NCBI RefSeq assembly: GCF_012911925.1 | Contig: NZ_JAAXKY010000015.1 | Coordinates: forward strand, 1-64,000 | Direction of reading: 5' to 3' | Source of the DNA: Pseudonocardia xinjiangensis | GTDB lineage: Bacteria > Actinomycetota > Actinomycetes > Mycobacteriales > Pseudonocardiaceae | DNA: 64,000 bases | In this document: positions 20,722 to 27,751 of the stretch, one piece after another | Layout: each line of letters opens with the position of its first letter | Position numbering within the stretch: the first letter of the stretch is position 1 | Translations under genes and position numbers: made by a program | The notes under the pieces: generated by a model | What the model was told of the DNA's origin: nothing | Database searches by the model: none | What the model saw: the letters and a program-made list of their open reading frames with translations, nothing else

Positions 20722-21563
20722 CGGTGGTCGCTGCCGAGCGAGGCGTCCAGGTACTCGACGGACGCCCGGTACGCAGTGGCGATCCGTTTCGCGGTGGTCC
20801 CGACGTCGCGGTAACGCAGCGCGGCGCGGCTGTCCCAGCGCGGGGCGGCTCCTTCGCCTGCCGGCAGCACGTGCACGGTGACGCCGTCGGGAACGGCGGC
20901 CAGATCGCGGGCGTAGCGGTGTCGGCGCGCGATCTCGAAGGCCACCATCGCCACTTCCCACGGCTGCCGCGGCGGTCGGAGCGGCTGGTCGACCCGACCG
21001 ACGTGCAGCACGAAGATCCGGTCAGCGCCCAGCTCGACGGCGTGGCCCAAGGGGATGCTGTTCACCAGGCCACCGTCCATGTAGTGGCGGCCCTCGACGA
21101 CCGCGGGCGGCAGCAGCCCGGGCACGGCCGCCGAGGCCATGACCGCGTCGACGATCCGGCCGCGGTCGAACCAGTGTTCCGCGGACTGCTCGATACCGGC
21201 CGCGCAGCACAGGAAGCGCACCGGGAGATCCTCGATCCGCCGGTCCCCGAGCACGGCGGTCAGCGCCCGGCGCAGCGGCGTCGAGGGATGCGCCGCGACC
21301 CGGCTTCGAGCGAGCTCCCGCAACCGTCCGATCGTGCCCGCCGCGAACACGGCCCTGGCCTCGGCCGAGGACCACAGCGCGGTGAGCCGGTCGGGCACGT
21401 CGGCAGGCGGCAGCGCGGCGAGGACCGCACCGTTGATCGCTCCGACCGACGTGCCGAGCACCAGGTCGGGACGCACTCCGGCCTCGACGAGCGCGCGGAG
21501 CATGCCGACCTGGACGGCGCCGAGCACGCCACCCCCACCGAGGACGATCGCGGTGCCAGCCAT
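20718..21563 (-). CDS. Patatin-like phospholipase, RssA type
   Basis: The 281-aa protein shows the patatin catalytic set: oxyanion hole GGGGVLGA (9-16), nucleophile GTSVG with Ser39, and the dyad Asp in YMDGGLVNSIP near residue 162. It would hydrolyse acyl groups from phospholipids. It is translationally coupled to the acyltransferase downstream. Start ATG 21563 immediately precedes the family core; a start four codons earlier is also open. Confidence 0.88.
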   Translation of the reverse strand: MAGTAIVLGGGGVLGAVQVGMLRALVEAGVRPDLVLGTSVGAINGAVLAALPPADVPDRLTALWSSAEARAVFAAGTIGRLRELARSRVAAHPSTPLRRALTAVLGDRRIEDLPVRFLCCAAGIEQSAEHWFDRGRIVDAVMASAAVPGLLPPAVVEGRHYMDGGLVNSIPLGHAVELGADRIFVLHVGRVDQPLRPPRQPWEVAMVAFEIARRHRYARDLAAVPDGVTVHVLPAGEGAAPRWDSRAALRYRDVGTTAKRIATAYRASVEYLDASLGSDHR

Positions 21564-21892
21564 CGACCGCCATGCTGCCAGCCGCCACCGATCAGCACAG
21601 GACAAGGCGGCCACGATCACGACGGGCCGGGAGCCCGCTCCCGTGTCGTGGGGGACAGAACACGTGAAGTGATACAAGATCTCGACGCTGAGCGCCCAAC
21701 GGTGTCGATCAAGGGGTTGACCGACCGGACACGTGCGGTCGTGCGCGAAGCGGCACTCTGCCTGCTGCTCGTCGCTGCCATCCGTTCGATGGCCGCGCCG
21801 ACGGCGGGGCGGCGGAGCCCGGACAGCGCTGCTGAGTTGACTGATAGCAGCCTCCTGTCAGGCTGATCACCGAGTCATCCCTGGAGTTCCCG
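21564..21892. other. Divergent intergenic region, patatin / DoxX
   Basis: These 329 bases separate the patatin gene (minus) from the first DoxX gene (plus). A TTGACT at about 21837 could be a -35 for doxX, but no matching -10 is convincing. A plus-strand frame at about 21701-21866 (starting GTG-TCG-ATC) has a hydrophobic stretch but no ribosome binding site, and I do not call it. Confidence 0.4.
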
Positions 21893-22351
21893 ATGTTCCG
21901 ATCCCTGCCCGCGCCGTCACGCGACTGGATGCTGCTGCTGTCGCGTGTCGTGATCGGCGTCGTGATGTTCGCCCACGGCTTTCAGAAGCTGGCGATCGAC
22001 GGGATCGGGCAGACCTCGGCCGGGTTCGAGAACATGAGCATCCCGCTCGCCATCGTCTCCGCCTCGTTCGTGACGGTGGTCGAGTTCGCCGGCAGCGTGC
22101 TGATGGTGGCGGGGGTGGCCACCCTGCTCGTCGCCTCGCTGGAGCTCGTCACCATGGCGGGCGCCGCGATCTTCGTCCACATCCCCCACGGCATCTTCGT
22201 CGGCGACGGAGGCTGGGAGCTCGTCGGCGTGCTCGGTGCGGGGCTCCTCGCCATCGCGGCCACCGGCCCGGGGCGCTACAGCGTCGCCCATCTGATGCGG
22301 ACGCGTGAGTCGGTGCCCCAGCAGCGGCCCCCGGCCTTCGGGACGACCTGA
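21893..22351 (+). CDS. DoxX-family membrane protein, copy 1
   Basis: The 152-aa protein has four predicted helices and the DoxX family landmarks: RVVIGVVMFAHGFQKL at the first helix, GIPLA-like NMSIPLAIVSASFVTVVEFAGSVLMVAGVAT, and NG-region HIPHGIFVGDGGWEL. DoxX proteins act in membrane redox or oxidative-stress complexes in mycobacteria; whether this one does is unknown. It is followed by a hairpin and a second, clearly paralogous DoxX gene. Confidence 0.85.
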   Translation: MFRSLPAPSRDWMLLLSRVVIGVVMFAHGFQKLAIDGIGQTSAGFENMSIPLAIVSASFVTVVEFAGSVLMVAGVATLLVASLELVTMAGAAIFVHIPHGIFVGDGGWELVGVLGAGLLAIAATGPGRYSVAHLMRTRESVPQQRPPAFGTT

Positions 22352-22362
22352 CGGGGACGGGA

Positions 22363-22379
22363 GCACGGCGCCGCCGTGC
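22363..22379 (+). terminator. Hairpin between the two DoxX genes
   Basis: Perfect 7-bp arms (GCACGGC and GCCGTGC) enclose GCC, twelve bases after the first DoxX stop. It may end transcription there or set the ratio of the two copies. Confidence 0.5.
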
Positions 22380-22462
22380 CGATGCACCCCGGCGAACGCC
22401 GCAGGTGCGTCCTCCCCTCACATCGACGGTCCGATCCCCGCACTTGCCTCTGGAGGCTCCCC

Positions 22463-22903
22463 ATGACGTTGCCCAAGCCCACCGATGACATCGCCGTCCT
22501 CGTCGCCCGCGTCCTGCTCGGTGTCGTGCTCATGGCGCACGGCCTCCAGAAGCTGGTCACCGACGGCATCGGCGGCACCACCGCGTCGTTCCAGGCGATG
22601 GGCATCCCGCTCCCGACGGTCTCCGCTCTCTACGCCACGGTCGCCGAGATCGGCGGAGGGCTACTGCTGCTGGTCGGCCTGGCCACCGCGGTGGCCGCGA
22701 TCCTCGTCGCCCTGGACATGGCAGGCGCCCTGGTCTTCGTCCACATCAGCAACGGTGTCTTCGTCCAGAGCGGCGGCTGGGAGCTCGTCGGCCTCATCGG
22801 CGTGGTCGCACTGCTGATCGCGGCGGTCGGTGCCGGTCGCTTCAGCATCGACGGCGTGCTGGCGGCCAGGAAGCGCCCGGAACGCTCGGACGCGGCCGCC
22901 TGA
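22463..22903 (+). CDS. DoxX-family membrane protein, copy 2
   Basis: The 146-aa paralogue shares RVLLGVVLMAHGLQKLVTDGIGGT, the GIPLPTVSALYATVAEIGGGLLLLVGLAT helix and HISNGVFVQSGGWELVG with copy 1, so the pair arose by tandem duplication. ATG 22463 lies behind CTGGAGG. Its last 243 bases are overlapped antisense by the open frame of the convergent GrpB gene. Confidence 0.85.
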   Translation: MTLPKPTDDIAVLVARVLLGVVLMAHGLQKLVTDGIGGTTASFQAMGIPLPTVSALYATVAEIGGGLLLLVGLATAVAAILVALDMAGALVFVHISNGVFVQSGGWELVGLIGVVALLIAAVGAGRFSIDGVLAARKRPERSDAAA

Positions 22904-23434
22904 TCCCACCACGGTCGCGACGAACTCGGCCTTGCCGTGCGAGTACGCCTCGCGATCATTCGCGTGCCGGGACGCCAGTTCCTGCTTGGTCCGGGCGTAC
23001 CGCCTTCTGAGATCGGCGTCGCTCCGCAGCGCATCGCGGAAGACGAGCTGTTCGTGCCATCGCGGACTTCCGTCGATCATCAGGTGTAGGTGCGCAACGC
23101 GCCGGTCGTCCTCGACGAGCACGAAGAAGCGACGCCACGGCCGTCGGTCGAGCTCCGCGGGCACGACGTGCCAGCCCTCCGGGGCCAGCACATCCGCGAC
23201 GTGTGCCGTACAGGAGAGGTCGGCCACGGCCGCCTGCACGTCGATGATCGGCTTGGCAGCGAGTCCGGGGACGGCCGTCGAACCGATGTGCTCCACAGGA
23301 CGGGTGAGCCACTCCGCCAGGAGCCGGCCGAGTTGGCCGGCGACGAGCTCACCGCGGCTGAGCCAGAGCGGGTCGTGGTCGACGACCTCCACGGGTTCCG
23401 TCGCCCAGCGCGGCCACTGCCCCGGTTCCGTCAC
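22661..23434 (-). CDS. GrpB/UPF0157 nucleotidyltransferase-like protein, extended C-terminus
   Basis: The family core covers residues 1-175: VEVVDHDPLW, EHIGSTAVPGLAAKPIIDVQAAV (the nucleotidyltransferase-like GSTSVPG/KPIID motif), HLHLM and YSHGKAEFVATVV. Homologues normally stop just after that last segment. Here there is no stop, and the frame runs on for about 80 residues antisense to the second DoxX gene, with a composition (DEDTVADVDEDQGAC) that looks non-coding. The tail may be real readthrough of a lost stop. The role of the family is unknown. Confidence 0.75.
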   Translation of the reverse strand: MTEPGQWPRWATEPVEVVDHDPLWLSRGELVAGQLGRLLAEWLTRPVEHIGSTAVPGLAAKPIIDVQAAVADLSCTAHVADVLAPEGWHVVPAELDRRPWRRFFVLVEDDRRVAHLHLMIDGSPRWHEQLVFRDALRSDADLRRRYARTKQELASRHANDREAYSHGKAEFVATVVGSGGRVRAFRALPGRQHAVDAEATGTDRRDQQCDHADEADELPAAALDEDTVADVDEDQGACHVQGDEDRGHRGGQADQQQ

Positions 23435-23449
23435 CGCCCAAGGATGACG

Positions 23450-24853
23450 CTACGAACCCGCTGTGGGACCAGGCGGGATGTTGTGGTTGAACCGGAACAT
23501 GTTGGCCGGGTCGTACTCGGCCTTGAGCGACCGGAGACGCTGGTAGGTCGCGTCGTCGAAAGCCTTGCGCGTCTCCTCCACCGCAGCGTCCGCGGGTGAG
23601 AGGAAGCTCGGGTGCTTCCGGGGACTGACCCAGGGACGCAACCCCTCCATCAGTTCCAGGCCGGATGCCTCGGACCCGGCGACCTCACCGGGCGGGACGA
23701 AGGTCAGGGCGAAGACGGCGAAGGCCGCGTCCCGGTTCCCGACCGCGTTGCGGTTCCCGGCGGTCCCGGCGAGCGCGCCGCCCATCTGGCGGATGTCGAT
23801 GATCGAGATCCGGGAGTCGGCACCCGGACCGGCGACCTCCGTGATGGCATCCGCCGTCGCGGCCGTCATCGCGGTGAGCAGTGCGAAGTGCTCGACCGCG
23901 GCGACCGGCTCGCCGGAGTCCGGAAACATGGAGGTGGAATCCGCGTAGGGGATGTCGGCGACCGTGTCGAGCAGCACCGGCGCCGCCGCCCTCAGCAGCG
24001 CGATCAGCTCCTCGCCTTCGTGTTTCGAACCCAGGTAGGAGATCCTGATGTTGACGGTCAGCTTTCCCCGCATGAACTCGGGAATGAACGGAAGGTCGGG
24101 CATCCGGAGGAGGGCGATCGACGAGGTCAGGTCATCGGGCGCCTGCGCCGCGAACTTCTGATAGGCGCGCAGCACCTCACGGGTGTGCTCGCCGGAGTAG
24201 AACAGGTTCCCGGCATACAAGCGGGTGACCGGGAAAAGCGTGAACTCCAGCGCCGTCACCACACCGAAGTTGCTCTTGCCGCCGCACAGCGCCCAGAACA
24301 GGTCCGGCTCGGAACCCGGCGTCACGTGGTGGAGTTGCCCGTCCGCGGTCACCACGTCGATCCGGCGGACGTGGTCGGCGGCCCATCCGAACGCCCGTGC
24401 CAGGGTGGCGCTGATCCCGCCGCCGAGCGTGTACCCGACCACGCCGACCGTCGGTGACGACCCGGCCAGCGGGGCGAGCCCCGATTTCGCGGCCTCGTCG
24501 ACCACCTGCTGCCAGCACACCCCGGCCTCGACCCTGGCGGTCCGGGCGACCGGGTCGATCGTGAGTCCGGTCATCCGCCGGGTGTTGACCAGGACCCCGG
24601 AGTCGATGGGCACCGACGGTCCGTGCCCGGTCAGGAGGACGGCCACGGGAAGGTCGTACGCGGCCGCGAAGCGCACGGCAGCCTGGACGTCGGAGGCGCC
24701 GGTGGCGCCCACGGCCACCGCGGGCCGATGGTGCACGGAAAGGTTGATGGTGGCCACCTCCTCGGCGTAACCGTCATCGCCGGGAAGAAGGACCGGACCG
24801 TCGACGGCGGCCGCGAGCACGTGACGGGAACTCAGTACGGAAGCCAACGCCAT
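23450..24853 (-). CDS. FAD-linked oxidase, berberine-bridge type
   Basis: The protein (467 aa from ATG 24853) has the PCMH FAD-binding domain: PGDDGYAEEVATINLSVHHRPA, the LLTGHGPS site whose His is the expected covalent FAD anchor, and PTVGVVGYTLGGGIS. The second Cys anchor of bicovalent enzymes is absent from that position. The BBE tail YDPANMFRFNHNIPP closes the protein. It would oxidise an alcohol, sugar or alkaloid-like substrate with O2. ATG 24943 gives 30 more residues, but the family core begins near VDGPVLLPGDDGY, so the shorter start is preferred. Confidence 0.82.
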   Translation of the reverse strand: MALASVLSSRHVLAAAVDGPVLLPGDDGYAEEVATINLSVHHRPAVAVGATGASDVQAAVRFAAAYDLPVAVLLTGHGPSVPIDSGVLVNTRRMTGLTIDPVARTARVEAGVCWQQVVDEAAKSGLAPLAGSSPTVGVVGYTLGGGISATLARAFGWAADHVRRIDVVTADGQLHHVTPGSEPDLFWALCGGKSNFGVVTALEFTLFPVTRLYAGNLFYSGEHTREVLRAYQKFAAQAPDDLTSSIALLRMPDLPFIPEFMRGKLTVNIRISYLGSKHEGEELIALLRAAAPVLLDTVADIPYADSTSMFPDSGEPVAAVEHFALLTAMTAATADAITEVAGPGADSRISIIDIRQMGGALAGTAGNRNAVGNRDAAFAVFALTFVPPGEVAGSEASGLELMEGLRPWVSPRKHPSFLSPADAAVEETRKAFDDATYQRLRSLKAEYDPANMFRFNHNIPPGPTAGS

Positions 24854-25364
24854 CACTTCCAGACGTGTGATGAGAATGGACACCAGCAACGTGCGTCTGC
24901 CACTTCTCACCGGCAGGTCGGTCTGCAGCGGAAAGGCATCCACGATCAGCGCGCTCCATCAGCCTGCTGGGTGGAGGTCAGCGAAACCAGACGCGGCCGC
25001 GGTGATGAAGATCGCAAGGTTTTCGGGTCGACTGATTGCACAACCGACTCCTCCGGATTCACCGGAATGGGCAACTGGTGACCATGGTGCCCATCAGGGC
25101 CTGTGTCCGAGCCACCCGCGAAGCCGTCGCGAGGCAGGTCCGGCACCGTCCCGGCGGGGTCGCGAGTGCCGGAGAGGACCCCGAATCACACTTTTCGGAT
25201 GATCCGCCGCCCCGCGCACCGGGTGATGGTGGCGGCCCACGCCCGGTCGAACCGCGGCCGGACAGGACGGGATTGGGACCGGCCATGGCGACCCACGACG
25301 TGTCTCCTGCAGCGGGGCGGCCGAGTACGTCCGTGACGGGGCGAACGGGCGGGGAGGCCCCGCG
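24854..25364. other. Intergenic region, no gene supported
   Basis: About 500 bases between the FAD-linked oxidase and the LapA-like gene. If the oxidase starts at 24943, the first 90 bases are coding. I see open frames but none with a ribosome binding site, a hydrophobic segment or a familiar motif. No repeats or strong hairpins were noticed. Confidence 0.4.
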
Positions 25365-25613
25365 ATGACCGATCCGGCAGCGCATGGGAAGGCAGCGTCG
25401 AAGCGCACCGATCAGAACCGGCGGCGGCCGTCCGCCCGGGTTCTGATCGGCGCCGTACTGCTGCTCCTCACCTTCGTGTTCATCATCGAGAACCGCGAAC
25501 CGGCCGCCATCCGGGTGATCATCCCGATCGTCGTCATGCCCTTGTGGGCGGCCCTCACCGCCATGTTCCTCGTGGGCCTCATCGTCGGCCTCGTCTGGCG
25601 ACGGCGGAGCTGA
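25365..25613 (+). CDS. LapA-domain (DUF1049) small membrane protein
   Basis: The 82-aa protein has a basic N-terminus and two helices with the LapA/DUF1049 pattern: VLIGAVLLLLTFVFIIENREPAAIRVI (FIxxNxxxxxI) and PLWAALTAMFLVGLIVGLVWRRRS. ATG 25365 follows GGGGAGG. LapA proteins act with LapB/YciM in LPS control in Gram-negatives; in actinobacteria the role is unknown. Confidence 0.8.
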   Translation: MTDPAAHGKAASKRTDQNRRRPSARVLIGAVLLLLTFVFIIENREPAAIRVIIPIVVMPLWAALTAMFLVGLIVGLVWRRRS

Positions 25614-25685
25614 GGCCCGGGGCCGATCACCGGCTGTTGGTCGCCTGCATGCCCGAGAGAATGAGCTCGAGACCGTAAGCAGCCT

Positions 25686-25737
25686 GCGGCGGCGAACACC
25701 GTCGGGGCCCGTGCCCCGTCGTGGTGCCCGCCGCCGC
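25686..25737. terminator. Long imperfect hairpin between convergent genes
   Basis: Outer arms GCGGCGGCGAACACC and GGTGCCCGCCGCCGC pair with two mismatches, and an inner 6-bp stem (CGGGGC/GCCCCG) closes on CCGT. It sits between the ends of the LapA-like gene (25613) and the GNAT gene (25749). Confidence 0.6.
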
Positions 25738-25748
25738 GGCATCCGCGG

Positions 25749-26336
25749 TCAGCGGGCGAGGCGCGCCACCAGGCTCTCGCGCACGCCCGGCCATTCCTCG
25801 GCGATCACGGAATAGACCACGGTGTCGCGCAGAGTGCCGTCCGGCCGGATCCGGTGGGCCCGCAGCACGCCTTCCCGCTGCGCTCCGAGACGCTCGTTCG
25901 AGCGCTGCGACGCCTCGTTGCGGATGTCGGTCTCCAGCGAGACGCGGTTGGCGCTCAGCTCCTCGAACGCGTGGCGCAGCATCAACAGCTTCGACTCGCT
26001 GTTGAGCGGGGTGCGCTGCCACGGCTTGCCGATCCAGGTGTGACCGATCGACAGGATCCGATGGTTGGCGTCGATCTGATAGAAGGACGTCGTGCCGGCG
26101 ACCTCGCCCGTCGCGGCATCCACCTGCGCCCAGGCGAGCCGGGTGCCATCGGCGAGGATGTTGTCGACGAGCTTGCGCATCCCCCCGATGTCGTCGGGCT
26201 GGCGGACGGCGAGCCAGGTCCATACGGCGGGGTCGGAACCCGCCTTGTACAGGCCTCCGGCGTGTTCCGCTGTCAGTGGTTCGAGCCGGACGTGTTCCCC
26301 GGACATCGTCGGACGGTGCTTCCAGGCATCGGTCAC
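25749..26336 (-). CDS. GNAT-family N-acetyltransferase
   Basis: The 195-aa protein matches the RimJ/RimL-type GNAT group: VRLEPLTAEHAGGLY at the start, IGHTWIGKPWQRTPLNSESKLLMLRHAFEEL around the acetyl-CoA site and VSLETDIRNEASQRSNERLGAQREGVLRAHR at the end. It acetylates an amine on a protein N-terminus or a small molecule; the substrate is unknown. GTG 26336 puts the family core close to the start. A palindrome (26352-26364) lies 16 bases upstream. Confidence 0.85.
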   Translation of the reverse strand: MTDAWKHRPTMSGEHVRLEPLTAEHAGGLYKAGSDPAVWTWLAVRQPDDIGGMRKLVDNILADGTRLAWAQVDAATGEVAGTTSFYQIDANHRILSIGHTWIGKPWQRTPLNSESKLLMLRHAFEELSANRVSLETDIRNEASQRSNERLGAQREGVLRAHRIRPDGTLRDTVVYSVIAEEWPGVRESLVARLAR

Positions 26337-26351
26337 CGCCGACACGTTACG

Positions 26352-26364
26352 GCATACTGTATGC
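26352..26364. promoter_or_regulatory. Palindrome upstream of the GNAT gene
   Basis: GCATAC-T-GTATGC is a perfect inverted repeat of 6-bp arms with one central base, in an AT-richer pocket unlike its surroundings. Its form resembles GntR/FadR-type operators. It lies 16 bases upstream of GTG 26336, where a repressor would act. No GntR gene is in the window. Confidence 0.45.
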
Positions 26365-26563
26365 AAAGTAGAGTGTCTCGGATCGATCGGTCCTGGTCCT
26401 CGATGTCCGAACCGGTGGCGAGGCCCGGCGACGCGCGACCACGACCATCACCGACGCGCGGAGGCCACGTGCGCGGTCACTCGTCGACAGCCGGCCCCGC
26501 GGACGGGCAGATCACCGGCAGCGAGCTTGCGCTGGGGCCCGTTTCCCCATAGCGTGCAATTAT

Positions 26564-26581
26564 TGCTCCGTACACGGAGCA
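26564..26581. promoter_or_regulatory. IclR-like palindrome before gentisate dioxygenase
   Basis: TGCTCCGT-AC-ACGGAGCA is a perfect palindrome with 8-bp arms, 45 bases before the dioxygenase start. IclR-family operators that control aromatic degradation in actinobacteria have this general form (a TCCG-N-CGGA core). No regulator gene is adjacent. Confidence 0.5.
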
Positions 26582-26626
26582 TCTTATCGATCAACCATTT
26601 CTCATGGGTTGAGTAAAGAGGAAGAA

Positions 26627-27673
26627 ATGTCTGCCGCCAAGACGGACCCGGCCTACGACGCGCTCGCCGGCCTCGATTCTGCACCGCTGTGGCGATACTT
26701 CGGAGACCTCTTCCTCCGCGAGCCGCGCAGCGCCGCCCGGCCGCACCGCTGGGAGTACGCGGCACTGCGGCCACTCGCCCTGCACTTCGCCGACACACTC
26801 TCACTGGAGGAGGCCGAGCGCCGGGTACTGATGTTGATCAATCCGGGCATGCAGGACCCTCCGGCCACGGTGAACAGCCTGTTCGCCGGGCTCCAGATCA
26901 TCCTTCCCGGTGAGACCGCCCAAGCCCACCGCCACACCGCCAACGCCTTCCGCTTCATCATCGAGGGTGAGTCGGCCTACACCACGGTGAACGGCGAGCG
27001 GGTACACATGAACCCCGGTGACCTGCTCATGACACCGGGGATGCACTGGCACGACCATTACCACGAGGGCGACCGCCCCATGATCTGGCTGGACGGCCTC
27101 GACTTCCCGCTGACCAACTCGTTCGAAGCCGGCTTCTTCGAACTGTTCGGGGATCGCTCGCAGAAATCGCTCGTGCCCGATGATCTGTCGAGCCGTCAGT
27201 TCATCCACGGCCGCCTCAACCCGGCGTGGCTGCCGGCGGCCGGGCCTGCGTCGCCCGTGGGCAACTATCCCTGGCAGGAGACGGCGCGGGCATTCGCCGC
27301 GATCGCCGACGACGCCGAGGGCAGCGAGTCCGAGGGGATCGTCCTGGAGTACACGAACCCGTGGACCGGCGGCCCGGTGCTGCCCACCATCGACTGCAAG
27401 ATCAGCAGGCTCCGGCCGCGCTTCCACGGACGCGCCCGCCGGACCACGGCGAGCACGATCGTGCACGTCGTGCACGGCGAGGGGTACATGGAGATCGGCG
27501 ACGAGCGCTTCGACTTCGCCCCCAAGGACGTGATCGCCGTGCCGGGCTGGCAGCCCCACCGGTTCGTCAACACCTCCGCGGGCGAGGACGCCGTGCTCTT
27601 CGCCTGCAGCAACCGCCCCGCCCTGCAGGCCCTCGGCCTGCTGCGCGAAGACCTTCCCGGATCGGACGCCTGA
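26627..27673 (+). CDS. Gentisate 1,2-dioxygenase-like double-cupin protein
   Basis: The 348-aa protein follows the gentisate dioxygenase pattern closely: GDLFLREPRSAARPHRWEY, RRVLMLINPGMQ, LFAGLQIILPGETAQAHRHTANAFRFIIEG with the iron-binding HRH set, HWHDHYHEGD, and MIWLDGLDFPL. A second cupin (about 240-320) ends with PGWQPHRFVN. It would open the ring of gentisate to maleylpyruvate. ATG 26627 follows AGAGGAAG; a TTG six codons upstream is less likely. No maleylpyruvate isomerase or fumarylpyruvate hydrolase is nearby, so the pathway is split or the substrate differs (1-hydroxy-2-naphthoate or salicylate). Confidence 0.85.
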   Translation: MSAAKTDPAYDALAGLDSAPLWRYFGDLFLREPRSAARPHRWEYAALRPLALHFADTLSLEEAERRVLMLINPGMQDPPATVNSLFAGLQIILPGETAQAHRHTANAFRFIIEGESAYTTVNGERVHMNPGDLLMTPGMHWHDHYHEGDRPMIWLDGLDFPLTNSFEAGFFELFGDRSQKSLVPDDLSSRQFIHGRLNPAWLPAAGPASPVGNYPWQETARAFAAIADDAEGSESEGIVLEYTNPWTGGPVLPTIDCKISRLRPRFHGRARRTTASTIVHVVHGEGYMEIGDERFDFAPKDVIAVPGWQPHRFVNTSAGEDAVLFACSNRPALQALGLLREDLPGSDA

Positions 27674-27751
27674 GAGTCGGCAGCATGGCCGACGCCCGGT
27701 GATGACCTCGATCGTGTCCGGCAACAATGGTTCTCCCTCTAACCTACGGCG

